A stretch of DNA of 64,000 bases, from contig NZ_JACHUZ010000013.1 in assembly GCF_019903425.1 (NCBI RefSeq), positions 1,710,168 through 1,774,167 on the forward strand, written 5' to 3'. Shown here one piece after another: positions 8,885-18,268 of this stretch. The position numbers and the translations under genes were made by a program. How positions within the stretch are numbered: the stretch's first letter is position 1; each line of letters starts with the position of its first letter. The notes beneath the pieces were generated by a model that was not told the origin of the DNA, ran no database searches, and saw only the letters and a program-made list of their open reading frames with translations. This stretch comes from Vreelandella halophila. Lineage in GTDB: Bacteria; Pseudomonadota; Gammaproteobacteria; Pseudomonadales; Oleiphilaceae.

Positions 8885-9452
8885 CGTGGAAGTACTGCTC
8901 CAGCGCGTTAAACACCCTTTCCGCATACCAGGTTTTTCCGACACTTCCGTTGTAACGGGCAAGCGCCTTCGCGAGATTGCCGTCTTCCCTCTCCAGATAA
9001 TGCGCGAGAATGGTGGTGCCGTAGACCAGGTTGGTCTCGATCTTGGTGAGGTTGTCGTCCGGGCGGCCAATCTCCTTCTTCCAGAAGGGCATGACCTGCA
9101 TCAGGCCCTGGGCCCCGACAGGGGAGATGGCGAAGCGGTCAAAGCCGCTTTCCACCTGGATAACGGCCAGGACCACTTCCGGTGACAGATCACGGCGGGT
9201 GGCTTCGCGGTGCACCAGGCGGAGTATGTCCAGGCGCCGGTCGTGGTTGTCGAGCCAGCGTTCGGTGCGGCCGGACATGTCCACCAGCCAGACCTCGGCG
9301 TCAAAGCGGTCGTCGAAACTCTCTGAGGCTTTGACGGCCTCGCGGAGCTTGGACCGCAGTTCCGGATCCGGCTGGGTGTTGGTTGCGGTATGGGCCGGGC
9401 CTGACAGCAGCAGGGCGAGCCCCAGTACAACGGTGCTGACGGCGGTACGCAT
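8874..9452 (-). CDS. Soluble lytic transglycosylase (SLT domain)
   Basis: A 192-residue exported protein with an N-terminal signal peptide (about 1-22). The C-terminal half is an SLT lysozyme-like domain. The catalytic Glu is in VIQVESGF, followed by the signature GAQGLMQVMP and a later ALARYNGSVG segment. It cleaves peptidoglycan glycan strands to anhydromuropeptides in the periplasm. It lies 10 bases downstream of proS on the same strand, so the two may be co-transcribed. Confidence 0.9.
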   Translation of the reverse strand: MRTAVSTVVLGLALLLSGPAHTATNTQPDPELRSKLREAVKASESFDDRFDAEVWLVDMSGRTERWLDNHDRRLDILRLVHREATRRDLSPEVVLAVIQVESGFDRFAISPVGAQGLMQVMPFWKKEIGRPDDNLTKIETNLVYGTTILAHYLEREDGNLAKALARYNGSVGKTWYAERVFNALEQYFHVNR

Positions 9453-9462
9453 ACCCCGGAGT

Positions 9463-11196
9463 CTAGTCCGCGATCACCTGCGCCGCCAGGAAGCGGATGA
9501 TGTCGTCCACTGCCACATCCTGCTTGTCCGCATCGGTGCGGCCCTTGTATTCAAGGGTGCCGGCTTCCAGGCCGCGGTCACTGATGACCACCCGGTGCGG
9601 GATGCCGATCAGTTCCAGGTCCGCGAACTTCACGCCCGGGCGTTCCTTGCGGTCGTCCAGCAGCACGTCGTAGCCGGTCTGGCGCAGCTGCTCGTAGAGC
9701 TTCTCCGCCGCCTGTGCCACGCGCTCGGACTTGTGGCCGTTGAGGGTGACGATGGCGATCTCGAAGGGGGCAATGGCGGTGGGCCAGGTAATGCCGCTGT
9801 CGTCGTGGTTCTGCTCGATGGCAGCCGCGACCAGGCGTGATACGCCGATGCCGTAGCAGCCCATGTCCATGTGCACTGACTTGCCGTTCTCGTCCAGCAC
9901 CGTGGCGTTCATGGCTTCGCTGTACTTGCGGCCCAGTTTGAACACATGGCCCACCTCGATCCCGCGCTGGATGCCAAGAACGCCGTGGCCGTCCGGGCTG
10001 GGATCGCCTTCCTCCACTTCGCGCAGGTCGGCGGTCTCACCCGGGGCGACGTCGCGGTCCCAGTTGACCCCGGTCAGGTGGTAACCCGTGCGGTTGGCGC
10101 CGCAGACAAAGTCCGCCAGGTGCGCCGCGGCGTGATCAACGATCATGGGTACCCGGAGTGCGACGGGGCCGATGGAGCCTGCGTCCACCCCAAGTGCCTT
10201 GCGGATCTCCTCGTCACTGGCCATGGTCAGCGGTTCGGCCACGTCCGCACGCCGCTCCGCCTTGAGGTCGTTCAGGGTGTGATCGCCGCGCAGCACCAGG
10301 GCCACCAGGGGCTGGTCGTTGCTGCTCTCATCCTTTTGGGGCGCATGCACCAGCAGTGTCTTGAGCACGCGGTCCGGCGTGGTGTTCAGATAATCGGCCA
10401 CCTGGTCAATGGTGTTCTGGTCCGGGGTGGCTACTTCCTGCATGGTTTCCATGGCGGTGGGCCGCTCTCCAGCAGGGGGCAGTGCCTCGGCGAGCTCAAT
10501 ATTCGCGGCATAGTCGCTGTCGGAGCTGAAGGCGATGGCGTCCTCGCCGGAGCTGGCCAGCACGTGGAACTCCTGGGACTTGCTGCCACCAATGGCGCCG
10601 GAGTCCGCCTCCACGGCCCGGAAGTCCAGGCCCAGGCGGCGGAAGATGGCGCTGTAGGTCTCGACCATGAGCTCATAGGTCTCGTTCAGCGACTCCGGGC
10701 TGGCGTGGAAGGAGTAGGCGTCCTTCATCAGGAACTCGCGCGAACGCATCACACCGAAGCGGGGGCGGCGCTCATCCCGGAACTTGGTCTGGATCTGGTA
10801 GAAGTTTGCCGGGAGGTCGCGGTAACTCCGGAGTTCGTTGCGGGCAATATCAGTGATCACTTCCTCGTGCGTGGGGCCATAGCAGAAGTCACGCTCGTGG
10901 CGGTCCTTCAGGCGCAGCAGCTCGTCGCCGTATTCCTCCCAGCGGCCGCTTTCCTGCCAGAGCTCGGCGGGCTGGATGGCGGGCATCAGCACCTCCTGGG
11001 CGCCGGAGCGGTCCATCTCCTCGCGCACGATCCGTTCCACCTTGCGCAGTACCCGCAGCCCCAGTGGCAGCCAGGTGTAGAGGCCGCCGGCCAGGCGCCG
11101 GATCATGCCCGCGCGCAGCATCAGCTGGTGGCTGACGATCTCGGCGTCCGCGGGGGTTTCCTTGAGGGTGGCGATCAGGTACTGGCTTGCACGCAT
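9463..11196 (-). CDS. proS: Prolyl-tRNA synthetase
   Basis: The 577-residue class IIa synthetase is of the bacterial type. It has motif 1/2 residues around [15 protein letters not shown] and the [17 protein letters not shown] segment, then an inserted editing domain (about 220-400) and a C-terminal anticodon-binding domain. It charges tRNA-Pro with proline in the cytosol. The editing domain that removes Ala-tRNA-Pro appears intact (GGDHTLND-type region, here RGDHTLND). It is divergent from the hotdog gene at 11323. Confidence 0.97.
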   Translation of the reverse strand: MRASQYLIATLKETPADAEIVSHQLMLRAGMIRRLAGGLYTWLPLGLRVLRKVERIVREEMDRSGAQEVLMPAIQPAELWQESGRWEEYGDELLRLKDRHERDFCYGPTHEEVITDIARNELRSYRDLPANFYQIQTKFRDERRPRFGVMRSREFLMKDAYSFHASPESLNETYELMVETYSAIFRRLGLDFRAVEADSGAIGGSKSQEFHVLASSGEDAIAFSSDSDYAANIELAEALPPAGERPTAMETMQEVATPDQNTIDQVADYLNTTPDRVLKTLLVHAPQKDESSNDQPLVALVLRGDHTLNDLKAERRADVAEPLTMASDEEIRKALGVDAGSIGPVALRVPMIVDHAAAHLADFVCGANRTGYHLTGVNWDRDVAPGETADLREVEEGDPSPDGHGVLGIQRGIEVGHVFKLGRKYSEAMNATVLDENGKSVHMDMGCYGIGVSRLVAAAIEQNHDDSGITWPTAIAPFEIAIVTLNGHKSERVAQAAEKLYEQLRQTGYDVLLDDRKERPGVKFADLELIGIPHRVVISDRGLEAGTLEYKGRTDADKQDVAVDDIIRFLAAQVIAD

Positions 11197-11322
11197 AGGT
11201 GTCGGTCCGTCAGGGCTGTGGCGAATGTGACTGTTCAGTAAGAGAGGGGTTATTCTACGAAGTCCGCCCGCCAGGGTACAGGGTGGCGGCCACGCGAGAA
11301 CGAATCAGGAGACAGTGGAACC

Positions 11323-11730
11323 ATGAAGTTGAGCGCGGACGAGGTGCAGCAGTTGATCCGGGAGGGGGTTCCCATGGCCGAGGACATCGATTTCCGGGTG
11401 CAGGCTATTGAACCTCAGGCCGCAACGGCGCGGGTGCCGTTCAGCGACCGCATGGTGCGCCCGGGTGGGACGCTCTCCGGACCGGTTCAGATGGCTCTGG
11501 CGGACGCCACCATGTATGCGGCGGTCCTTGGGGCGCTGGGCGAGGTGCAGATGGCGGTCACCAGTAACCTGAACATCAATTTCCTGCGCAAGCCGGGCCG
11601 CTGCGACCTGTTCGCCCGGGCCGAGGTTCTGAAACTGGGCCGCCGTAACGCCTTCTGCGAGGTCCAGCTGTTCTCCGAGGGCAGTGATGCACTGGTTGCC
11701 CATGTCAGCGGAACCTATTCCCTGCCATGA
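11323..11730 (+). CDS. PaaI-family hotdog thioesterase 3
   Basis: A 135-residue hotdog protein with GGTLSGPVQMALADATMYAAV as the helix region and NLNINFLRKPG as the following strand. The usual HGG is replaced by PGG here, while the Asp in ALADA is kept, so activity is plausible but substrate preference may differ. It overlaps the next small gene by ATGA, indicating a two-gene operon. Confidence 0.8.
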   Translation: MKLSADEVQQLIREGVPMAEDIDFRVQAIEPQAATARVPFSDRMVRPGGTLSGPVQMALADATMYAAVLGALGEVQMAVTSNLNINFLRKPGRCDLFARAEVLKLGRRNAFCEVQLFSEGSDALVAHVSGTYSLP

Positions 11731-11945
11731 GACAGCCGATCACGGGTTACCACCGGGACGATGAAGGCCACTGGGTCGCGCAGCTGGCCTGCGGCCATAA
11801 CCAGCATGTACGCCATGAGCCGCCGTTCATTAACCTTCCCTGGGTGGTGACCCCGGAGGGACGTGATTCCATGCTCGGCATCGGCCTGGCCTGCAAGAAG
11901 TGTGATGAGGGCGCGCTGCCGGACGAGCAGCCCCGGGAGGACTGA
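11727..11945 (+). CDS. DUF3565 family protein
   Basis: A 72-residue protein with the sequence ITGYHRDDEGHWVAQLACG, HNQHVRHEPPF, then an L-PWVVTPEGR segment and a C-terminal ACKKC. This pattern matches the small DUF3565 family. Two His clusters and the Cys residues suggest metal binding, which is inference. It is translationally coupled to the hotdog thioesterase upstream. No signal peptide is seen. Confidence 0.75.
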   Translation: MRQPITGYHRDDEGHWVAQLACGHNQHVRHEPPFINLPWVVTPEGRDSMLGIGLACKKCDEGALPDEQPRED

Positions 11946-11953
11946 CGCGACCT

Positions 11954-12448
11954 TCAGAGGTACTTCAGCGGCAGCTCGGTGTTGTCGATTACCCGCCGCA
12001 TCACGAAGCTGGAGTGCACCCCGCTGACTCCGGTGATGCGGGTGACCTTGTTGAGCAGGAACTGCTGGTAGTGCTCCATGTCCGGCACCACCACCTTGAG
12101 GATGTAGTCCGCCTGCTGGCCGGTGATCAGGTAGAGTTCCTGGACCTCCGGGTAGGTGGCCACCTGTTCCTCGAATTCCTGGAAGCGCTCCGGCGTGTGG
12201 CGGTCCATGCCGATCTGCAGGATGACGGTCAGGGACAGCCCCAGTTTGCGCCGCTCCAGCAGGGTCTTGCGGCCCAGGATGATGCCGGCTTCCTCCAGAG
12301 CCTTCACCCGGCGTGAGCAGGGGGAGGGCGAAAGCCCGACCCTTTCCGCCAGCTGCTGGTTGGTGAGGCCGCCGTCCTTCTGCAGGTGCTCCAGGATCTG
12401 GCGGTCGATGCGGTCGATCTGGACCAGTTCGGAGTCAGTTTTTGCCAT
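11954..12448 (-). CDS. lrp: Lrp/AsnC-family transcriptional regulator
   Basis: The product has 164 residues with an N-terminal winged helix (LVQIDRIDRQILEHLQKDGG, then the recognition segment LSPSPCSRRVKALEEAGII) and a C-terminal RAM ligand-binding domain. This is the length and layout of global Lrp, an octameric amino-acid-responsive regulator, usually of leucine. It sits divergently 464 bases from leuA, which would be a classical Lrp-type target. The A+T-rich stretch just upstream of its start is probably its own promoter. The symbol is my best match, since other AsnC-family paralogues look similar. Confidence 0.85.
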   Translation of the reverse strand: MAKTDSELVQIDRIDRQILEHLQKDGGLTNQQLAERVGLSPSPCSRRVKALEEAGIILGRKTLLERRKLGLSLTVILQIGMDRHTPERFQEFEEQVATYPEVQELYLITGQQADYILKVVVPDMEHYQQFLLNKVTRITGVSGVHSSFVMRRVIDNTELPLKYL

Positions 12449-12912
12449 GGAATAACGCCTTGTTCGTGGAAGAGGAAATGATTGTTCCTTATGAGGGGTA
12501 ATATTAGCAGGATATTGCTAAAAATTCCGAAATAACCACAAATTCGCAAACACATTGCCCGGTATTTTGGTTACCTTGGTCATGTCCCCGGGGGGTGATC
12601 CGGCGTTACCGCGCCGGCGCCATGCTTCCGGAAAGGCGGCTCCACACCAGGGGTCGCCGGTGGCGGTCCGCGACGCCACCCTGGACCGGGTGCCACAAGC
12701 GCCCGAGAGCGGAGCAGACGGTGTGATCCACCCTCCGCAGCGCAGGCGCGGCGGCAGGGCAGGCCCCGGTGGCTTGCCCCACGCTTGTGCCGCAGGTGTT
12801 TCGACCACACTATTGATAATAGACAGAGGCATCCGGGAAGCCGCGTGGACGGGTTCCCCGATGCCTTGATCCGATTCCAGGCACAGTAAGGCAACGCAAG
12901 AGGGAGCAGACC
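12449..12912. other. Intergenic region between the Lrp-type gene and leuA
   Basis: The first ~110 bases are visibly AT-rich with several TATAAT-like stretches, and presumably hold the regulator's promoter. The middle is GC-rich and contains a 7-base-pair hairpin (GGTGGCG at 12659-12665 with CGCCACC at 12674-12680). The last part holds a candidate -10 (GATAAT, 12815-12820) and the long hairpin listed separately. I see no convincing protein-coding gene here. Confidence 0.5.
12827..12866 (+). promoter_or_regulatory. Long hairpin in the leuA leader
   Basis: Arms AGGCATCCGGGAA (12827-12839) and TTCCCCGATGCCT (12854-12866) pair over 13 positions with one mismatch and a 14-base loop. No U-tract follows, so it is not a standard terminator. 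It ends 46 bases before leuA. Just upstream, one frame contains the rare codons CTA TTG ATA ATA (Leu-Leu-Ile-Ile), which would suit attenuation by branched-chain amino acids. However, no well-supported leader start codon precedes them. Confidence 0.4.
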
Positions 12913-14589
12913 ATGGCCTTTGACCATCGCAAGTACCGGCCCTTCAAGCCGCTCAACAAGACCGACCGGCGCTGGCCGAACAAGGTCATCGAGAAGGCGC
13001 CGATCTATTCCGCCGTTGACCTGCGCGATGGCAACCAGGCGCTGGTCAAGCCCATGAACATTGCCCAGAAGCAGCGCCTGTTCGATCTGCTGGTCAAGCT
13101 CGGCTACAAGCAGATCGAGATCGGATTCCCGGCGGCGAGCCAGCCGGATTTCGACTTCTGCCGCAAGCTGATCACGGAGAACCGCATCCCCGAGGATGTC
13201 AGTATCCAGATCCTGACCCAGGCGCGGCCGGAGCTGATCAAGCGTTCCTTCGAGGCGTTGGACGGGGTCCATCGCGCGATCGTGCACGTCTACAACTCCA
13301 CCTCCACCGCCCAGCGCGAGCAGGTGTTCGAGATGGACATGGAGGGCGTGAAACAGATCGCGGTGGACGGGGCGAAGGAAGTCCAGCGCCACGCGAAAAA
13401 TTACCCGGACACCCAGTGGACCTTCCAGTATTCGCCGGAGAGCTTCTCCGCCACCGAGGTGGACTACGCCGTGGAAGTGGTGGACGCGGTCAACGACGTC
13501 TGGCGCCCGGACCAGGGCCAGGACGTCATCATCAACCTGCCGGCGACGGTGGAGATGGCCACGCCCAACGTGTTCGCGGACCAGATCGAGTGGTTCTGTG
13601 ACCATGTGCGCTACCGCGACCACTTCAGTCTGAGCGTGCACACCCACAATGACCGCGGCTGTGCCATCGCAGCGGCGGAGCTCGCCATCATGGCCGGCGC
13701 GGACCGGGTCGAGGGCACGCTGCTGGGCAATGGCGAGCGCACCGGCAACATGGACCTGGTGACCTTCGGCATGAACCTCTATTCCCAGGGCATCGACCCG
13801 GAGGTGGACCTGTCCGGCATGGCCGAGATTGTGGACGTGGTCGAGGCCTGCACCGAGATCGCGACCCATCCGCGCCATCCCTGGGCGGGTGAACTGGTGT
13901 TCACGGCCTTCTCCGGAAGCCACCAGGACGCCATCCGCAAGTGCATGGCCAAGCATGGCGAGAACGACATCTGGGATGTGGCCTACCTGCCCATTGATCC
14001 ACATGACATTGGCCGGCGCTACGAGGAAGTGGTGCGCATTAACAGCCAGTCCGGGAAGGGCGGCGTGGCCATGGTGCTGGAGCGCGACTACGGCATCAGC
14101 CTGCCACGCTGGCTGCAGATCGAGTTCGCCAAGGTGGTCCAGAAGGAGGCGGAAATCACCGGTGGCGAGGTGGATTCATCCACCATCCACAAGCTGTTCG
14201 AGCGCGACTACCTGCAGGTGCCCAAGGGCTGGACGCTGCACACCTATGACCTGCACCGCACGGATGACGGCGTCCAGGCATCGGTCGTGGTGGGCAATGG
14301 CGAGCGTACCGAACTGAAGGGCGGCGGCCAGGGCGCGGTCGAGGCCGTGGTGGATGCGCTGCAGCGGCGTCACGACATCAGCGTGGCGGTTGAAGCCTAT
14401 GACGAGTTCGCACTGGGCGAGGGCACCAGCGCCAATGCGCTGGCCTGCATCCGGATCCAGGTGAACGGCGAGGTCTACAGTGCGGCGGCCCTGGCCGAGG
14501 ACACTACGTCCGCGACCCTGCAGGCGCTGCTTTCTTCGGTGGCGCGGTGCGTCAACGCGAATGCCGTGGATACCGCAGCTGTCATGTAG
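12913..14589 (+). CDS. leuA: 2-isopropylmalate synthase
   Basis: A 558-residue enzyme of the longer LeuA type (the N-terminal KYRPFKP segment, then AVDLRDGNQALVKPM), condensing acetyl-CoA with 2-oxoisovalerate in leucine biosynthesis. The divalent-metal ligands are in the DLRDGNQ segment and in SVHTHNDRGCA. The C-terminal ~130 residues form the regulatory leucine-binding domain. A good GGGAGCA ribosome site precedes ATG 12913. The stop codon lies inside a REP-type palindrome (14585-14654). Confidence 0.96.
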   Translation: MAFDHRKYRPFKPLNKTDRRWPNKVIEKAPIYSAVDLRDGNQALVKPMNIAQKQRLFDLLVKLGYKQIEIGFPAASQPDFDFCRKLITENRIPEDVSIQILTQARPELIKRSFEALDGVHRAIVHVYNSTSTAQREQVFEMDMEGVKQIAVDGAKEVQRHAKNYPDTQWTFQYSPESFSATEVDYAVEVVDAVNDVWRPDQGQDVIINLPATVEMATPNVFADQIEWFCDHVRYRDHFSLSVHTHNDRGCAIAAAELAIMAGADRVEGTLLGNGERTGNMDLVTFGMNLYSQGIDPEVDLSGMAEIVDVVEACTEIATHPRHPWAGELVFTAFSGSHQDAIRKCMAKHGENDIWDVAYLPIDPHDIGRRYEEVVRINSQSGKGGVAMVLERDYGISLPRWLQIEFAKVVQKEAEITGGEVDSSTIHKLFERDYLQVPKGWTLHTYDLHRTDDGVQASVVVGNGERTELKGGGQGAVEAVVDALQRRHDISVAVEAYDEFALGEGTSANALACIRIQVNGEVYSAAALAEDTTSATLQALLSSVARCVNANAVDTAAVM

Positions 14590-14654
14590 GAGCGCGCCTT
14601 GCGCGCGATTGAACTCAATACGGGTGTTCAATCGCGAGCAAGCTCGCTCCTACA
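14585..14654. repeat. REP-type inverted pair overlapping the leuA stop
   Basis: The sequence begins TGTAGGAGCGCGCCTTGCGC and ends GCAAGCTCGCTCCTACA, with GATTGAAC and GTTCAATC facing each other around a short loop. These are two REP units in inverted orientation, the arrangement often called a REPIN. The TAG of its GTAGGAGCG end serves as the leuA stop codon. Such elements usually sit between genes and act as transcript 3'-end stabilisers or terminators. Confidence 0.8.
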
Positions 14655-14670
14655 GAGGGGGAAAACGGGC

Positions 14671-15711
14671 TCAGCCGACGGTCTTGACCGGAATGATGTT
14701 CGGGTCCGGCTCGCTGCCCGGCACTTCCGGCGCCTCCGACAGCCCCAGGTTGTTCTTCTCGAACACCCGGTCCGCGCGATAGCTGGAGCGGACCATGGGG
14801 CCGGAAGGCACTTCCAGGAAGCCCTTCTCCAGACCTTTCTCCCGATACCACTCGAATTCCTCGGGCGTGACCCAGCGTTCCACTGGCAGGTGGTTGCGCG
14901 TGGGCTGCAGGTACTGGCCGAAGGTGACGATGTCGACGCCGATGGCGCGCAGGTCGTCCATGGTCTCCAGTACTTCATCCTCGGTCTCGCCCAGGCCCAG
15001 CATCAGGCTGGTCTTGGTGATGACCTTCGGGTTGTGCTTCTTGGCGTGCTCGAGGACATCCAGCGTCTTCTTGTAGCCGGCGCGCGGGTCACGCACCCGC
15101 TCGGTCAGCCTTTCCACGGTCTCGACGTTCTGGGCGAAAACTTCCAGGCCGGAGTCGACCACGGTTTCCACGTGCTCGGTGATGTTGTCGAAGTCCGGGG
15201 TCAGGGCTTCCACGGCCACGTGCGGGGTGCGGCGCTTGATGGCGCGCACGCAGTCGGCGTAGTGGCCGGCGCCGAAGTCGTCCAGGTCGTCCCGGTCGAC
15301 GGAGGTGAGCACGATGTAGCGCAGGCCCATCATTTCCACGGAGTGCGCGGTGTTCTCGGGTTCGTCCTGATCGAGCCAGCCCTTGGGGTTGCCGGTGTCG
15401 ACAGCGCAGAAGCGGCAGGCGCGGGTGCACACGGAGCCCATGACCATGATGGTGGCGGTGCCGTTGTTCCAGCATTCGCCCATGTTGGGACAGTGGCTTT
15501 CCTCGCAGACGGTGCTCAGGCGGTGTTCGTGGACGTTCTTTTTGACCTGTTCGAAGCGTTCGCCGCCGGGCATTCTGGCGCGCAGCCAGGAGGGCTTTCG
15601 GGTGCGCTCGGTTTCCTGGGCACGGGAGGCTTTCTGGCCGTCCTTGATGGCGGCGATGCCGTGTTCGCTACGGAACTTTTCGCCGCTGCGGGGTTTCTGG
15701 CGATCACTCAT
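14671..15711 (-). CDS. lipA: Lipoyl synthase
   Basis: I place the start at ATG 15711 ([12 protein letters not shown]), giving 346 residues; upstream codons in the frame belong to an intergenic repeat. It is a radical-SAM enzyme that inserts sulfur into octanoyl groups. The auxiliary cluster is [12 protein letters not shown] and the SAM cluster is CTRACRFC. The protein has a longer basic N terminus than the E. coli enzyme. It is convergent with leuA across the REP palindrome, and no lipB is adjacent. Confidence 0.95.
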   Translation of the reverse strand: MSDRQKPRSGEKFRSEHGIAAIKDGQKASRAQETERTRKPSWLRARMPGGERFEQVKKNVHEHRLSTVCEESHCPNMGECWNNGTATIMVMGSVCTRACRFCAVDTGNPKGWLDQDEPENTAHSVEMMGLRYIVLTSVDRDDLDDFGAGHYADCVRAIKRRTPHVAVEALTPDFDNITEHVETVVDSGLEVFAQNVETVERLTERVRDPRAGYKKTLDVLEHAKKHNPKVITKTSLMLGLGETEDEVLETMDDLRAIGVDIVTFGQYLQPTRNHLPVERWVTPEEFEWYREKGLEKGFLEVPSGPMVRSSYRADRVFEKNNLGLSEAPEVPGSEPDPNIIPVKTVG

Positions 15712-15761
15712 AATCGTGCTCGAATCCTGGTTGGCTGGCTCTTGCCGTGTTGCGGCGGTAA

Positions 15762-15863
15762 GGGCGGGGCAACCTTCGCTGGGAAACGCCACAAGTACAT
15801 CCCTGTAGGCTGCGCGATCGCCATCCCTGGCGATCGAGCTTCCCATCGAAGGCAGCCCCGCCC
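15762..15863. repeat. Nested palindromic intergenic repeat upstream of lipA
   Basis: Outer 24-base arms (15762-15785 and 15840-15863) pair with three mismatches: GGGCGGGGC and GCCCCGCCC face each other at the ends, and TGGGAA and TTCCCA face each other at the inner edges. Inside are two small perfect hairpins with identical TCCC loops: TACA-TCCC-TGTA at 15796-15807 and CGATCGCCA-TCCC-TGGCGATCG at 15815-15836. This regular architecture indicates a dispersed repeat family rather than a unique operator. Only one copy is in the window. Confidence 0.7.
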
Positions 15864-16015
15864 ATACCGCTCCAGCGCCACGGAGGGCCAGTACGGTTCG
15901 CGAAGACTGCCCCGATTATAACGAAACTGCCGCCAAAAATCGTGGGTGGCTGGACTCAGATCCGCTCTGGCGCCACAATTCCGCCCATTAAAGCCACCCG
16001 TTACGGATTGTCTGC

Positions 16016-16783
16016 ATGGATTACGACGCGCTTGTTCCCGAGGTTCTGGCCATTGCGGCGGACGCTGGCGAGAAGGTGATGGCGTTCTACCGTCAGGATT
16101 ACGAGGTTACGCAGAAGCAGGATGACAGTCCTCTGACCGAAGCTGATATGGCGTCCCATCACCGGATTGTCCAGGGGCTACGTTCACTGGAGCCCATGCT
16201 GCCGATCCTTTCGGAGGAGGAGGAAGTGTCCTGGGATGAACGCAGGCACTGGGAAGCGTTCTGGCTGGTGGATCCGATTGACGGGACCAAGGATTTCATC
16301 AAGCAGACCGGTGAGTTCACAGTGAACATTGCACTGATCGAGAATGGCGTGCCGGTGATGGGTGTGGTGACGGTGCCGGCACTGGGGATTGAGTACTGGG
16401 GGAGCCGCTCCAGCGGGGCATTCCGGCGTAAGGAAGGGGAGACGGTGCGTCTGCAGGTGGTTGAGCCGCCGGAGGAGAAGCGCGTGGTGGCGAGCAAGAA
16501 CCATATGAACGCGGACACGGAGGCGTTCATTGAGAGTCTTGGGTCACATTGCCTGGTGCAGGCGGGGTCGTCGCTGAAGTTCTGCCGGATTGCCGAGGGT
16601 GAGGCGGACATCTACCCGCGTGTGGGGCCGACCTGTGAGTGGGATACCGGTGCCGCCCAGGCGGTGCTTGAGGCAGCCGGCGGCCGGGTCCTGACCTTCG
16701 AGGGCGAGCCACTGCTCTATGGTAAGGAAAGTGTGTACAACCCGCATTTTGTTGCAGCGGGGCCCTGGTTTTCACCGGCCTGA
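16016..16783 (+). CDS. cysQ: 3'(2'),5'-bisphosphate nucleotidase CysQ
   Basis: The 255-residue inositol-monophosphatase-fold protein has metal-binding residues in LSEEEE and in the signature WLVDPIDGTKDF, with a second signature near the C terminus (GPTCEWDTGAAQAV). It converts PAP/PAPS to AMP/APS and so relieves PAP accumulation during sulfate assimilation. Length and motifs fit CysQ rather than SuhB. It is monocistronic as far as can be seen. Confidence 0.93.
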   Translation: MDYDALVPEVLAIAADAGEKVMAFYRQDYEVTQKQDDSPLTEADMASHHRIVQGLRSLEPMLPILSEEEEVSWDERRHWEAFWLVDPIDGTKDFIKQTGEFTVNIALIENGVPVMGVVTVPALGIEYWGSRSSGAFRRKEGETVRLQVVEPPEEKRVVASKNHMNADTEAFIESLGSHCLVQAGSSLKFCRIAEGEADIYPRVGPTCEWDTGAAQAVLEAAGGRVLTFEGEPLLYGKESVYNPHFVAAGPWFSPA

Positions 16784-16878
16784 GTCGTTGCAGTATTGAT
16801 CCGATAATTAATTGCCGCTAGGGTTTCGCGGTTACGCACTGGTTTCAGGAACGACAGAAAAACGGGAAGGGCTCAATC

Positions 16879-18264
16879 ATGAATGAGAAGCGAAGCTCGG
16901 TCCACGGTGAGTGGTCCAGTGGTCTGATTTTCATCCTTGCTGCCACCGGCTCCGCCGTTGGTCTCGGTAATCTGTGGCGCTTCCCTTACCTGGTGGGTGA
17001 GAACGGCGGCTCCGCCTTTGTCATACTCTATCTCGCCTGCATCCTGCTGGTCGGCCTGCCGATCATCATCGGTGAGGTCACCATTGGCCGCAAGGGCCGG
17101 CGCAGTCCCATCAACAGCCTGCGGTTGATTGCCCGGGAGGAAGGGCTCAACCAGAAATGGGCGCTGGTCGGCTGGATGGGCGTGATCGCCGGTTTCCTGA
17201 TCCTTTCTTTCTACAGCGTGGTCGGGGGCTGGTCCCTTTATTACGGTTATGAGGCTCTGATCGGTGGTTTCGCCGGAATGACCTCGGAGTCTGCTGAAGG
17301 GATGTTCAATGGGCTTGTGGGCAGCCCGTCCGCCGTACTGGGGTGGCACACGCTCTTTATGCTGATTGTTTTCGGCATCGTGGCCTCTGGCGTCAAGAAG
17401 GGCCTGCAGCGGGCGGTCACTCTGCTGATGCCTCTGCTTTTCTTCCTGCTGGTGGGGCTGGTGGTCTATGGCATGACCACGGAAGGCTTTGGGGATGCCA
17501 TGACCTTCCTTGCTACGCCCGATTTCGGCGCCTTGGACGGCGACACCGTGCTCGCGGCTCTTGGGCAGGCGTTCTTCACGCTGAGCCTGGGGATGGGCGC
17601 GATCATGGTTTATGGCGCTTACCTGCCGCAGGACAACTCAATTCCGGTCAGCACTGGCTGGATCGTGGGCATGGACACGCTGACCGCGCTGCTCGCCGGC
17701 TTCGCGATCTTTCCGATCGTGTTTTCCGTCGGACTGGAGCCTGGCGAGGGGCCCGGGCTGGTATTCCAGACCCTGCCGATTGTCTTCGGTGAGATCACCT
17801 TCGGTGCGGTTCTGGGGGTTGTCTTCTTTGCGCTGCTGTCGGTGGCGGCCATTACCTCCGGCATGTCGCTGCTTGAGCCGGCTGTTGCCTACCTCTCCGA
17901 GTCCTTCGGCGGAGGTCGAGTCAAGGCGGCGGCCATTATCTCCGCCCTGATCTGGTTGCTTGGTGCTGCCTGTGGCCTTTCCATGAATGCTTGGTCCGGT
18001 TTCCATCTGCTGCCGGGCATGACCATCTTCAACACCATTGAGTTCATCTCCAGCAATATCCTGCTGCCGCTGGGCGGGCTCTTCGTGGCACTGTTCGTGG
18101 GCTGGAAGATGCGCACCACCACCGTGGCGGCGGAGCTGGATACCCACAACCACCACAATCTCTTCCTGCTGTGGCTGTGGGTGACCCGCATTGTTGCGCC
18201 GGCAGCGGTGCTGTTCATCTTCCTCAACGCCACCGGCCTGCTTTCCTTTATCACCGGGGAGTGA
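16879..18264 (+). CDS. Sodium-dependent NSS-family amino-acid transporter
   Basis: A 461-residue protein with about 11-12 membrane helices. The unwound first helix carries the family signature AVGLGNLWRFPYLVGENGG, which holds the sodium- and substrate-binding residues. This is the short bacterial NSS group (TnaT/MhsT type) that imports amino acids, often aromatic or branched, with sodium. GGAAGGG lies upstream of ATG 16879. The exact substrate cannot be told. The Smr-like gene follows 4 bases after its stop. Confidence 0.93.
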   Translation: MNEKRSSVHGEWSSGLIFILAATGSAVGLGNLWRFPYLVGENGGSAFVILYLACILLVGLPIIIGEVTIGRKGRRSPINSLRLIAREEGLNQKWALVGWMGVIAGFLILSFYSVVGGWSLYYGYEALIGGFAGMTSESAEGMFNGLVGSPSAVLGWHTLFMLIVFGIVASGVKKGLQRAVTLLMPLLFFLLVGLVVYGMTTEGFGDAMTFLATPDFGALDGDTVLAALGQAFFTLSLGMGAIMVYGAYLPQDNSIPVSTGWIVGMDTLTALLAGFAIFPIVFSVGLEPGEGPGLVFQTLPIVFGEITFGAVLGVVFFALLSVAAITSGMSLLEPAVAYLSESFGGGRVKAAAIISALIWLLGAACGLSMNAWSGFHLLPGMTIFNTIEFISSNILLPLGGLFVALFVGWKMRTTTVAAELDTHNHHNLFLLWLWVTRIVAPAAVLFIFLNATGLLSFITGE

Positions 18265-18268
18265 TGCC

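Noticed and set aside
12580-14004. A 474-codon frame antisense to leuA and its leader
   Set aside because: Shadow of LeuA codons; no ribosome site and Arg/His/Gly-rich composition.
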